5,085 nt of DNA from Syntrophaceae bacterium (GTDB lineage: Bacteria > Desulfobacterota > Syntrophorhabdia > Syntrophorhabdales > WCHB1-27), in NCBI GenBank assembly GCA_003165115.1, contig PLSJ01000102.1, positions 9,052 to 14,136 of the forward strand. Reading direction: 5' to 3'. This document shows, piece by piece, positions 1-4,947 of the stretch (its first letter is position 1; every line of letters begins with the position of its first letter). The notes beneath the pieces were generated by a model that saw only the letters and a list, made by a program, of their open reading frames with translations, was not told where the DNA came from and did no database searches. The translations under genes were made by a program, and so were the position numbers.

Positions 1-1416
1 CTCATCGTGATCGGGGGAGGCGCGGCAGGACTGGTCGCGTCGAAGTTTGCCGCGGGCGTCGGCAAGAAGGTGGCCCTCATCGAGAGGGAGAGGCTGGGCG
101 GGGAATGCACGCTCTACGGCTGCGTGCCCAGCAAGGCCCTCATCAGGACCGCCAGGGTCCTCAATCAGATGAAGCGTGCGCATGAGGTCGGCCTCAACAT
201 GGGTGAGCCGCCGCCCGTCGCGGGGGAGGCGGTGTTTGCCCGCGCCAGGAAGGTAGTCGAGAGGGTTTACGAGGAGCACAGGCCGGAAGCGCTGGTTGGG
301 CTGGGCATACATCTCGTCTTCGGGAGCCCGAGGTTCCGGGACAACCACCGCGTCGAGGTCGACGGAAGGATGCTCTCGGCGGCGAGCTTCATTGTGTGCA
401 CCGGCTCCTCCCCGCTGGTCCCTCCCATCGGCGGGATCGAGACCGTACCGTACCTGACGAACCGGACCCTCTTCGACATGGAGCGTCCGCCCCGGTCGCT
501 CATCGTCCTTGGTGGCGGCCCCATCGGCATCGAGATGGCCCAGGCATTCACGTACCTCGGCGTCAGGGTAATCGTGCTGGAGGCGGCGGACCGGATCCTC
601 CCGAAAGAAGACAGGGAATTGTGCGACCTCCTTGCGGGCCGGCTCGCGGCGACCGGCATGGAAATCCTTACGGGCACACGGGTGTCCCGGTTCGGCAACG
701 GGGATGGCGGGATAGAAGTGGCCGTGGAGGATGCGGCCGGACAACGCGGTTCCCTGTCGGGGGACGCGCTCCTTGTGGCCACCGGAAGAAAAGCGAACGT
801 AGACTCCCTCGACCTCGATGCGGCCGGCGTCGCGTATTCGCCGGAGGGGATCGGGACCGACAGGCTGCTTACGACAACGGCCGGGAACATCTATGCGGCC
901 GGCGATGTGACGGGGCCCTACCGGTTCTCCCATATGGCCGAGTACCAGGCGAGGATAGCGGCGCAAAATGCCCTCTTCCCTTACCGGAGAAGCGCCGATT
1001 ACCGCCACTACCTCTGGTGCACCTTTACCGACCCGGAGTTTGCCCACGCCGGCCTCACGGAAGACGAAGCCCGCGAGAGATACGGGAACAGCATCAGGGT
1101 CTACAGATGGAGGTACGGCGACATCGACCGCGCCAAAACAGATGCAGATGAATTCGGCATGGCCAAATTCATCTGCGACCGCTCATACAGGATCCTTGGC
1201 GCCCACATCCTCGGAACACGCGCGGGCGAGCTGATCCACGAAGCCCAGATTATCAAGACCCTTGGCGTCCCGTTTCACAAGCTCGATTCGGTCATCCACG
1301 CCTATCCCACCTTTTCCGACGTCGTGAGGCAGCCATCAAAGGCAAGCCATATAGACAGGCTGCGGAACAGCCTTCTCGTGAGGCTCGCCGGCAGGGTGTT
1401 CGCGGGCAGGAGATGA
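1..1416 (+). CDS. FAD-dependent pyridine nucleotide-disulfide oxidoreductase, mercuric reductase/dihydrolipoamide dehydrogenase-like (5' end outside window)
   Basis: Reading frame 1 is open from the first base to a TGA at 1414-1416, giving 471 visible residues; the true start lies upstream, since the frame already encodes the FAD-binding GGGAAG motif by residue 5. Numbering from base 1, it has the redox-active CX4C pair C36/C41 (ECTLYGCVPSK), an NAD(P)-binding GGGPIGIE at 171-178 with E194 at the end of the second strand (suggesting NADH, inference), the second FAD motif AAGDVTG at 299-305, and a C-terminal dimerisation domain. In dihydrolipoamide dehydrogenase the C-terminal active-site motif is HPTxxE; here it reads YPTFSD (435-440), so the base His is Tyr and the Glu is Asp. 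There is no C-terminal Cys pair as in true MerA, so mercury reduction is not supported. It probably transfers electrons from NAD(P)H through FAD and the disulfide to an unknown acceptor in the cytoplasm. Family call is firm; substrate is unknown. Confidence 0.93.
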   Translation, partial: LIVIGGGAAGLVASKFAAGVGKKVALIERERLGGECTLYGCVPSKALIRTARVLNQMKRAHEVGLNMGEPPPVAGEAVFARARKVVERVYEEHRPEALVGLGIHLVFGSPRFRDNHRVEVDGRMLSAASFIVCTGSSPLVPPIGGIETVPYLTNRTLFDMERPPRSLIVLGGGPIGIEMAQAFTYLGVRVIVLEAADRILPKEDRELCDLLAGRLAATGMEILTGTRVSRFGNGDGGIEVAVEDAAGQRGSLSGDALLVATGRKANVDSLDLDAAGVAYSPEGIGTDRLLTTTAGNIYAAGDVTGPYRFSHMAEYQARIAAQNALFPYRRSADYRHYLWCTFTDPEFAHAGLTEDEARERYGNSIRVYRWRYGDIDRAKTDADEFGMAKFICDRSYRILGAHILGTRAGELIHEAQIIKTLGVPFHKLDSVIHAYPTFSDVVRQPSKASHIDRLRNSLLVRLAGRVFAGRR

Positions 1417-1418
1417 CC

Positions 1419-1439
1419 CGGCGCGGCGCACGCCGTTTT
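1419..1439 (+). terminator. Weak candidate intrinsic terminator between the convergent genes
   Basis: Three bases after the flavoprotein stop, CGGCG (1419-1423) can pair with CGCCG (1431-1435) around a 7-base loop, followed by TTTT (1436-1439). The stem is only 5 bp and the T tract only four bases, so it is marginal. It would serve the + strand gene. The reverse strand shows no T tract here, so glxR has no visible intrinsic terminator before running into the opposing gene. Confidence 0.3.
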
Positions 1440-1441
1440 GG

Positions 1442-2344
1442 CTACCTGTCGCCCTTCTCCCCACCTATCGCGTGGTTGGCCATCTTTTCGATGGCCTTCA
1501 CCAGCGAGGAATGGTCGAGGTCTATGCCACCTTCGGCCGCGACCGCCGTGAAGAGCTGCTGGGTGCCCGCGGTGTTGGGAAGGGAGACGCCCAGCTCGCG
1601 CCCGGCCTGGAGGGCCAGGTTCAGGTCCTTCTGATGGAGCCTGACCCGGAATCCGGGCTGGAAGGCCCGCTTGATCATCCGTTCCCCGTGGACTTCGAGG
1701 ATCTTGCTCTGCGCAAAGCCCCCGAGGAGGGCTTCCCTGACCTTTGCCACATCGGTTCCCGCCTTAGAGGCAAGGACGAGGGCCTCCGAGACGGCCTCCA
1801 GTGTAAGGGCGACGACGATCTGGTTCGCCACCTTGCAGACCTGGCCGTCGCCGTTGCCGCCGATGAGGACGATGTTTTTCCCCATCTTTTCAAGATAGGG
1901 TTTAATCTGCTCGAAGACCTCCGGTTTCCCCCCCACCATGATGGAAAGGGTGGCGCCCTCGGCGCCTACCTGGCCGCCCGACACGGGGGCGTCGAGCATC
2001 TCCACGCCTGCCAGGGCGAGCTTTTCCGCAAAGGCGCGGGTGGCGATGGGGGAGATGGAGCTCATGTCCACCACGATGGAGCCGGCCCGGATGCCCGAGG
2101 CAACGCCGTCGGGCGCGAAGAGCGCCTGTTCCACGTCGGGTGTGTCGGGGAGCATGAGGAAGACGACTTCGGAGTTCTGCGCCACCTCTTTCGAGTCCTT
2201 ACAGACGACGGCGCCCTGTCCCTGAAGCTCCGCGACCGGCGCCCGGACCACGTCATGGACGTAGAGCGTATGGCCCGCCTTTATGAGATGCCCTGCCATG
2301 GGTTTCCCCATGATGCCCAGTCCGATAAAGCCTATCCCGGCCAT
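1442..2344 (-). CDS. glxR: 2-hydroxy-3-oxopropionate (tartronate semialdehyde) reductase, beta-hydroxyacid dehydrogenase family
   Basis: This 300-residue protein reduces tartronate semialdehyde to D-glycerate with NAD(P)H in glyoxylate and glycerate metabolism. Visible motifs: N-terminal Rossmann loop GFIGLGIMGKPM (5-16), with D31 after the second strand favouring NADH (inference); substrate-binding DAPVSGG (118-124); GGNGDGQVCKVANQ (162-175) with the expected catalytic lysine K171; and the C-terminal FRVRLHQKDLNLAL segment (232-245) with K239/D240. Length and motif order match GarR/GlxR of enteric bacteria as I recall them, more closely than 3-hydroxyisobutyrate dehydrogenase. The ATG is preceded by AAGGAGG with 5-base spacing. 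It lies 11 bases after hyi, whose stop overlaps this ribosome binding site by one base, so the two are probably co-transcribed and coupled. Alternatives are 3-hydroxyisobutyrate or L-threonate dehydrogenase; pairing with hyi supports the tartronate semialdehyde role. garR is the paralogous symbol and sequence alone does not separate the two names. Confidence 0.93.
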   Translation of the reverse strand: MAGIGFIGLGIMGKPMAGHLIKAGHTLYVHDVVRAPVAELQGQGAVVCKDSKEVAQNSEVVFLMLPDTPDVEQALFAPDGVASGIRAGSIVVDMSSISPIATRAFAEKLALAGVEMLDAPVSGGQVGAEGATLSIMVGGKPEVFEQIKPYLEKMGKNIVLIGGNGDGQVCKVANQIVVALTLEAVSEALVLASKAGTDVAKVREALLGGFAQSKILEVHGERMIKRAFQPGFRVRLHQKDLNLALQAGRELGVSLPNTAGTQQLFTAVAAEGGIDLDHSSLVKAIEKMANHAIGGEKGDR

Positions 2345-2349
2345 GTGTG

Positions 2350-2356
2350 CCTCCTT
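2350..2356 (-). promoter_or_regulatory. glxR ribosome binding site overlapping the hyi stop codon
   Basis: The reverse strand reads AAGGAGG ending 5 bases before the glxR ATG. Its first base (2356) is also the last base of the hyi TAA stop (2358-2356), so ribosomes finishing hyi sit directly over the glxR start signal. This supports translational coupling and fixes the glxR start. Confidence 0.85.
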
Positions 2357-3132
2357 TACAGGTAAGGTCTCAGCCAGCCGAGGCCATCCTCGGTCAAGCC
2401 CAGCGGCTTATACTCGCACCCGATATACCCCTTGTACCCTGCGTCGTCGATGAACCGGAAGAGGTTGGCAAAATTGACCTCCCCCGTCCCCGGCTCATGG
2501 CGTCCGGGATTGTCGGCTATCTGTATGTGGCCTATGGCAGCGATGTTCCTGCGCGCCGTCTCGGTAAGGTCGCCCTCCATCACCTGCATGTGGTACACAT
2601 CGTACTGATAGGAGAGGTTGGCATGACCGACCTCTTTCAGGAGAGAGAGGACCTCGCACGTGCGCGAGAGGTAAAAGCCGGGGAAATCGCGCGTATTCAA
2701 TGACTCCACAAGGAGGGCGATGCGCTCTTTTTTAAGGGCCTCCGCCGCGAAGCGCAGATTGCCCACAAGGGTCTCCCGCGCCTTGTCGGGCGGCACCTCT
2801 TTCGGGGTGAAGCCTACCAGACAGTTCACCCGGCCGCAGCTCAATGCCTTTGCGATCGCGATGGCCCGCCCCACCCCCGCCTGGAATTCGCCCACCCTGT
2901 CGGGCAGAAGGGCTATGCCCCTCTCGCCTGCCTCCCAATCGCCGGCGGGAAGGTTGAAGAGCACCTGCGTCAGGCCGTTGGTGCGCAGTTTTTCGGCAAG
3001 CTGCTCTGTCTCGTAGGGATAGGGAAACATGTACTCCACCGCCTTGAACCCTGCGTGGGAGGCCCGTCCGAACCTCTCCATGAAATCACAATCCCCGAAG
3101 AGCATGGTCAGGTTTGCGGCAAATCGCGGCAT
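2356..3132 (-). CDS. hyi: Hydroxypyruvate isomerase (Hyi / OtnI family, xylose isomerase-like TIM barrel)
   Basis: This 258-residue protein interconverts hydroxypyruvate and tartronate semialdehyde. It is collinear with enteric Hyi from end to end as I recall that sequence, including FAANLTMLFG-like start, MFPY (35-38), NLPAGDWEAGERG (60-72), NCLVG (103-107), QYDVYHMQ (176-183), HIQIADNPGRHEPGTGE (202-218) and GCEYKP (238-243). The expected divalent-metal ligands of this barrel family are present: E143, D178, Q204 and E240. The ATG has AAGGAGAA five bases upstream. It is the first gene of a two-gene unit with glxR, supplying that enzyme's substrate. The main alternative is OtnI (2-oxo-tetronate isomerase), a close relative in acid-sugar catabolism; the neighbouring OtnK/OtnC genes that would favour it are absent from the window. 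I see no convincing sigma70 promoter just upstream, only the inverted repeat at 3155-3194. Confidence 0.93.
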   Translation of the reverse strand: MPRFAANLTMLFGDCDFMERFGRASHAGFKAVEYMFPYPYETEQLAEKLRTNGLTQVLFNLPAGDWEAGERGIALLPDRVGEFQAGVGRAIAIAKALSCGRVNCLVGFTPKEVPPDKARETLVGNLRFAAEALKKERIALLVESLNTRDFPGFYLSRTCEVLSLLKEVGHANLSYQYDVYHMQVMEGDLTETARRNIAAIGHIQIADNPGRHEPGTGEVNFANLFRFIDDAGYKGYIGCEYKPLGLTEDGLGWLRPYL

Positions 3133-3137
3133 ATCCC

Positions 3138-3145
3138 TTCTCCTT
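3138..3145 (-). promoter_or_regulatory. hyi ribosome binding site
   Basis: The reverse strand carries AAGGAGAA with 5 bases to the ATG at 3132, a strong site that settles the start codon. Confidence 0.85.
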
Positions 3146-3154
3146 GTATTCGTG

Positions 3155-3194
3155 ACGTTTTCTTAAACCGATGGGCAGTTGTCGAAAGAAACGT
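3155..3194 (-). promoter_or_regulatory. Candidate operator or leader hairpin upstream of hyi
   Basis: ACGTTTTCTT (3155-3164) and AAAGAAACGT (3185-3194) are inverted copies with 8 of 10 matches, and arm centres exactly 30 bp apart, about three helical turns. The site lies 22-62 bases upstream of the hyi ATG. It could be two half-sites for a dimeric regulator on one DNA face or a 10-bp stem in the hyi leader RNA. Function is inferred from position and symmetry only. Confidence 0.35.
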
Positions 3195-3220
3195 TAAGTG
3201 CCCCTGAAGAGCCGTTCTTC

Positions 3221-3279
3221 ATTCCCCGGTCTTCCTCCCTGCTTGTCGGAGAGCCAGGGTGAGGGGATCAGGCGGGAAT
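3221..3279. repeat. 59-bp imperfect palindrome, possible dispersed REP-like element
   Basis: The ends are perfect inverted copies, ATTCCC (3221-3226) and GGGAAT (3274-3279). Inner stretches continue to pair with bulges: GGTC with GATC, TTCC with GGGGA, and CCCTG (3237-3241) with CAGGG (3255-3259), leaving a loop at about 3242-3254. There is no T tract on either side, so it is not an intrinsic terminator. ATTCCC...GGGAAT ends are common to dispersed intergenic repeats in several proteobacteria (the neisserial dRS3 has ATTCCC-N8-GGGAAT); whether this one is dispersed cannot be judged from one copy. Confidence 0.45.
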
Positions 3280-3370
3280 CACAATGTTTTTAAAGCTTTC
3301 CACATACCGGGCGCACCCACTGCGAAACGACGCACACCCCCGCGGATGGCCGATACTCGCAACGGGCCGG

Positions 3371-3403
3371 GGAACCATGGGCACCGTCGATCCTGCCCGT
3401 TCC
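3371..3403. repeat. Hairpin downstream of the DUF3562-like gene
   Basis: GGAAC (3371-3375) pairs with GTTCC (3399-3403) and GGGCA (3379-3383) with TGCCC (3394-3398), giving 10 bp with a 3-base bulge (CAT) and a 10-base loop. It begins about 31 bases after the stop of the small gene on the reverse strand. Without a following T run it is not a standard terminator, but it could protect or end that transcript. Confidence 0.35.
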
Positions 3404-3434
3404 GGGACCGTCCACTCATCCGGCGCGCGTCGGA

Positions 3435-3653
3435 CTATTTGCCCGGTCTCTTGCCCTGAAGGAGGTCTTTCACCTTACGCGCCGCCAATACGGGCAGAAA
3501 ATCCGTGATAACCGCCTCCTGCTTCATCTCCGCGAACACGGATTCGTAGAGGGACTTCACTTCCTCCGTCCGAACACCGTGGGACCGGGCCAAATCTTCG
3601 ATCGCGCCCGACGTTCTCTTTTCCTCTGTCTTGTTTTGGTGCGATGTGTCCAT
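3435..3653 (-). CDS. Small uncharacterised protein, DUF3562-like
   Basis: The 72-residue product is charged and soluble, with no signal peptide or membrane segment. After a polar N-terminus (1-16) it has three predicted amphipathic helices: about 17-25 (IEDLARSHG), 29-46 (starting at TEEVKSLYESVF) and 52-66 (FLPVLAARKVKDLL). The arrangement of a putative helix-turn near GVRTEEV, a central LYE and the FLPVLAARKV segment resembles DUF3562 small proteins from memory; no function is known for these. I chose the ATG at 3653 because AGGAG sits 9 bases upstream; the frame continues 21 codons further to a TTG without such support. Gaps of 301 bases to hyi and 247 to the glycosyltransferase, and its own strong promoter, suggest a monocistronic unit. 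The gene is supported by ribosome site, promoter and family resemblance; family assignment is moderate. Confidence 0.75.
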   Translation of the reverse strand: MDTSHQNKTEEKRTSGAIEDLARSHGVRTEEVKSLYESVFAEMKQEAVITDFLPVLAARKVKDLLQGKRPGK

Positions 3654-3662
3654 AAGTCGTTG

Positions 3663-3667
3663 CTCCT
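3663..3667 (-). promoter_or_regulatory. Ribosome binding site of the DUF3562-like gene
   Basis: The reverse strand reads AGGAG with 9 bases to the ATG at 3653. It decides this ATG over the TTG at 3716, and over an out-of-frame ATG at 3684. Confidence 0.7.
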
Positions 3668-3734
3668 GAACGTTCCTTTCCCATGGCCTTCCGGTGACCC
3701 GGTCGGCCCTCGTCAATTAAGTCCCATGCCCGTT

Positions 3735-3751
3735 TCTTTTGAACGAAAAGA
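3735..3751 (-). promoter_or_regulatory. Palindrome over the predicted transcription start of the DUF3562-like gene
   Basis: TCTTTT (3735-3740) and AAAAGA (3746-3751) are a perfect 6-bp inverted repeat around GAACG. The site touches the -10 element (3751-3756) and covers the predicted start near 3744, a position where a bound repressor would block polymerase. It may alternatively form a weak A/U-rich hairpin at the 5' end of the RNA. The role is inferred from position. Confidence 0.35.
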
Positions 3752-3779
3752 TTCTAACCAAGATCGAGGCGCTTGTCAA
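3751..3779 (-). promoter_or_regulatory. Strong sigma70-type promoter for the DUF3562-like gene
   Basis: On the reverse strand a perfect -35 TTGACA (3779-3774) is followed after exactly 17 bp by TAGAAT (3756-3751), five of six matches to TATAAT. Transcription would begin near 3744, giving a leader of about 90 bases before the ATG at 3653. A second, weaker pair, TGGATA (3838-3833) and a perfect TATAAT (3816-3811) with 16 bp spacing, lies further upstream in the same direction. Confidence 0.75.
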
Positions 3780-3787
3780 CGGGCACT

Positions 3788-3800
3788 TTGCACCATGCAA
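3788..3800. promoter_or_regulatory. 13-bp palindrome just upstream of the -35 element
   Basis: TTGCA (3788-3792) and TGCAA (3796-3800) flank CCA. The centre is about 50 bases upstream of the predicted start, a usual place for an activator site. It is short enough to arise by chance. Confidence 0.3.
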
Positions 3801-3822
3801 CGTTTACCCAATTATATCGAAC

Positions 3823-3850
3823 CCTTATAGCCTATCCACCACATAAGGCT
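3823..3850. repeat. Two overlapping, mutually exclusive inverted repeats after the glycosyltransferase gene
   Basis: CCTTAT (3823-3828) is a perfect inverse of ATAAGG (3843-3848), while AGCCTAT (3829-3835) is an inverse of ATAAGGCT (3843-3850) apart from one bulged base. The right arm is shared, so only one stem can form at a time. No T tract follows on the reverse strand, so this is not a clear terminator for the glycosyltransferase, although it lies 51-78 bases past its stop. Confidence 0.3.
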
Positions 3851-3900
3851 GCAACCTCTCGGGCGTCAGGCGTTGGAATCGTTCTCTTCGGCGCGGCGCG

Positions 3901-4866
3901 CTACAGGCTGTCGATCATCCCCGCCACGCGCGGCCCCCAGACTTTAAGAGAATACCTTTCCTCCGCGATCTCCCTTGCCCTTCTGCCCATGCGTTTTCTT
4001 AAAAGGACGTCGTTTCGGAGGCGCTCTATGGCCTCGCGCCATTCCTCGATGTCCTGCCTCAGGAACCCGCTTTGCCCCTCTTCTATGATCTCTGTTGAAA
4101 CCCCGAAAGGGTGCGAGACGGAGGGAAGACCCGAGGCGCAATACTGTATCAGCTTCAACCCGCACTTGCCCCGCGACCAGATGTCATTCCTGACGGGCAT
4201 GATGCCGACATCGAAGCCGAGGAGCATCTGTTTTTCCCTCTCGCCGCTCCACTTCTCGAAGACCGTCTGCTCCCCCATCGTCGCGGGTGGTTTGTCGGCC
4301 ACTACTTTGAAGCGCGTGTCGGGGGGCGGTGAGGCAAAAAGCGGGGCGATGTCGGGAAGGTATCGGAGGGTCGATGCGCCGCCGATCCAGCCCACGACAA
4401 AGGGTTCGGCCGGCTGATGCTCCTTCACCGGGTAGTCGGCCGTATCCACAACGGTGGGGACGCAAAATACGTTCTCATCCCTGTGTTTTTTTGCTTCCGA
4501 CAGGAGGAACCCGTTCCCGCAGAACACGGCGTCGGACAGCCTTACCATGGCGCCGAACCTTCTTCTCCTCGTCGGGCTTTCCTTCCTCGACCCGTACATG
4601 ATCGCGTCATCGAAATCGAAGACGATCCGCTTGCCGAATCTCCGTAACAGGTACTGTTTTACGGGATCGGGGAGGAGCCGCTGCACATAGACCACGTCGG
4701 CATGGCGAAGGGCCCGTACGAGGGCCGGTATCCCCGCTTTTGTGGTGAGGTGGCTTACCTCGAACCCGCCCTTTTCCAGGTAAGGGAAATATTGCTGGAT
4801 CCTGTAGCCGTTGGGGTTCGTCATTGCCTGAATATGATGGGCGAAAAATAATACGCGTTTCTTCAC
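3901..4866 (-). CDS. Glycosyltransferase, GT-B fold, GT4-like
   Basis: The 321-residue protein probably transfers a sugar from a nucleotide-sugar donor at the cytoplasmic side, for surface polysaccharide or glycoconjugate synthesis. The N-terminal half (1-150) starts with MKKRVLFFAHH and has NGYRIQQYFPYLEKGGFEV (19-37), VYVQR (59-63), the acidic VFDFDDAIMY (82-91) and the linker VPTVVDTADYP (136-146). The C-terminal half has VVGWIGGASTLRYLP (157-171) and the donor-site segment RGKCGLKLIQYCASGLP (232-248), then GVSTEIIEEGQSGFL (255-269). At the usual GT4 E-x7-E positions it has K234 and Q241, a variant I recall in related proteins. It is shorter than many GT4 enzymes but both Rossmann domains are present. 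The start is GTG: an in-frame stop lies three codons upstream, and the next Met (15) would remove the first strand. No ribosome site is well placed; GGGAG is 16 bases away. No other polysaccharide genes are nearby. Donor and acceptor cannot be told. Confidence 0.88.
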   Translation of the reverse strand: MKKRVLFFAHHIQAMTNPNGYRIQQYFPYLEKGGFEVSHLTTKAGIPALVRALRHADVVYVQRLLPDPVKQYLLRRFGKRIVFDFDDAIMYGSRKESPTRRRRFGAMVRLSDAVFCGNGFLLSEAKKHRDENVFCVPTVVDTADYPVKEHQPAEPFVVGWIGGASTLRYLPDIAPLFASPPPDTRFKVVADKPPATMGEQTVFEKWSGEREKQMLLGFDVGIMPVRNDIWSRGKCGLKLIQYCASGLPSVSHPFGVSTEIIEEGQSGFLRQDIEEWREAIERLRNDVLLRKRMGRRAREIAEERYSLKVWGPRVAGMIDSL

Positions 4867-4947
4867 GAGGTACTATATCATACTCCCTGCCTTTTGTGGC
4901 AACCGCGGAAAGGTTGGTATAGACTTTAGAAAAACAGGAGGGCCAGC
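4867..4947. promoter_or_regulatory. Divergent control region between glycosyltransferase and alcohol dehydrogenase
   Basis: These 81 bases must carry signals for both genes. For the + strand, TTGTGG (4894-4899) and TATAGA (4918-4923) with 18 bp spacing form a weak promoter candidate 24 bases before the ATG. For the - strand, TTGCCA (4902-4897, five of six) pairs with TATAGT (4877-4872, five of six) at a long 19-bp spacing, or with TATGAT (4882-4877) at a short 14 bp. The two -35 candidates overlap, so the promoters may compete or be controlled together. Confidence 0.35.
4936..4941 (+). promoter_or_regulatory. Ribosome binding site of the alcohol dehydrogenase gene
   Basis: A perfect AGGAGG lies 6 bases before the ATG at 4948. 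This favours that ATG over an in-frame ATG at 4963, which has only a poor AGGGA upstream but gives the more usual family start MRAMVLE. Confidence 0.8.

Larger units (their letters stand above)
3133..3434. other. Non-coding interval upstream of hyi with three inverted-repeat structures
   Basis: This 302-base gap between the DUF3562-like gene and hyi has short open frames on the + strand but no recognisable protein, and their predicted products are rich in Arg, Pro and Gly as expected from chance GC-rich reading. It holds an inverted repeat near hyi (3155-3194), a long imperfect palindrome (3221-3279) and a second hairpin (3371-3403). None has a T tract on either strand, so I do not call an intrinsic terminator. 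No good promoter hexamer pair for hyi was found by eye. Confidence 0.7.

Noticed and set aside
396..1151. 251-codon + strand frame inside the flavoprotein gene
   Set aside because: Out-of-frame shadow rich in Arg, Pro, Gly and His, with no motifs, inside a gene with continuous conserved motifs.
1928..1934. Run of seven C (seven G in the glxR coding strand, around codons 137-139)
   Set aside because: It could in principle slip, but it encodes the conserved VGG of the family in frame, and seven bases is within chance for GC-rich DNA; no sign of phase variation.
1472..2365. Long open frame on the + strand opposite glxR (297 codons)
   Set aside because: It is antisense to a gene with complete family motifs and a good ribosome site; its translation resembles no family and is the expected mirror of a GC-rich gene.
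3292..3299. AAAGCTTT palindrome in an AT-rich patch
   Set aside because: Eight-base palindromes are common by chance and nothing is positioned relative to it.
3259..3508. Two overlapping + strand frames of 66 and 74 codons in the gap upstream of hyi
   Set aside because: No ribosome binding site, no recognisable domain, composition of random GC-rich DNA, and both run into the opposing small gene.
3773..4417. 214-codon + strand frame opposite the glycosyltransferase
   Set aside because: Antisense to a well-supported GT-B protein; the product has no coherent domain.
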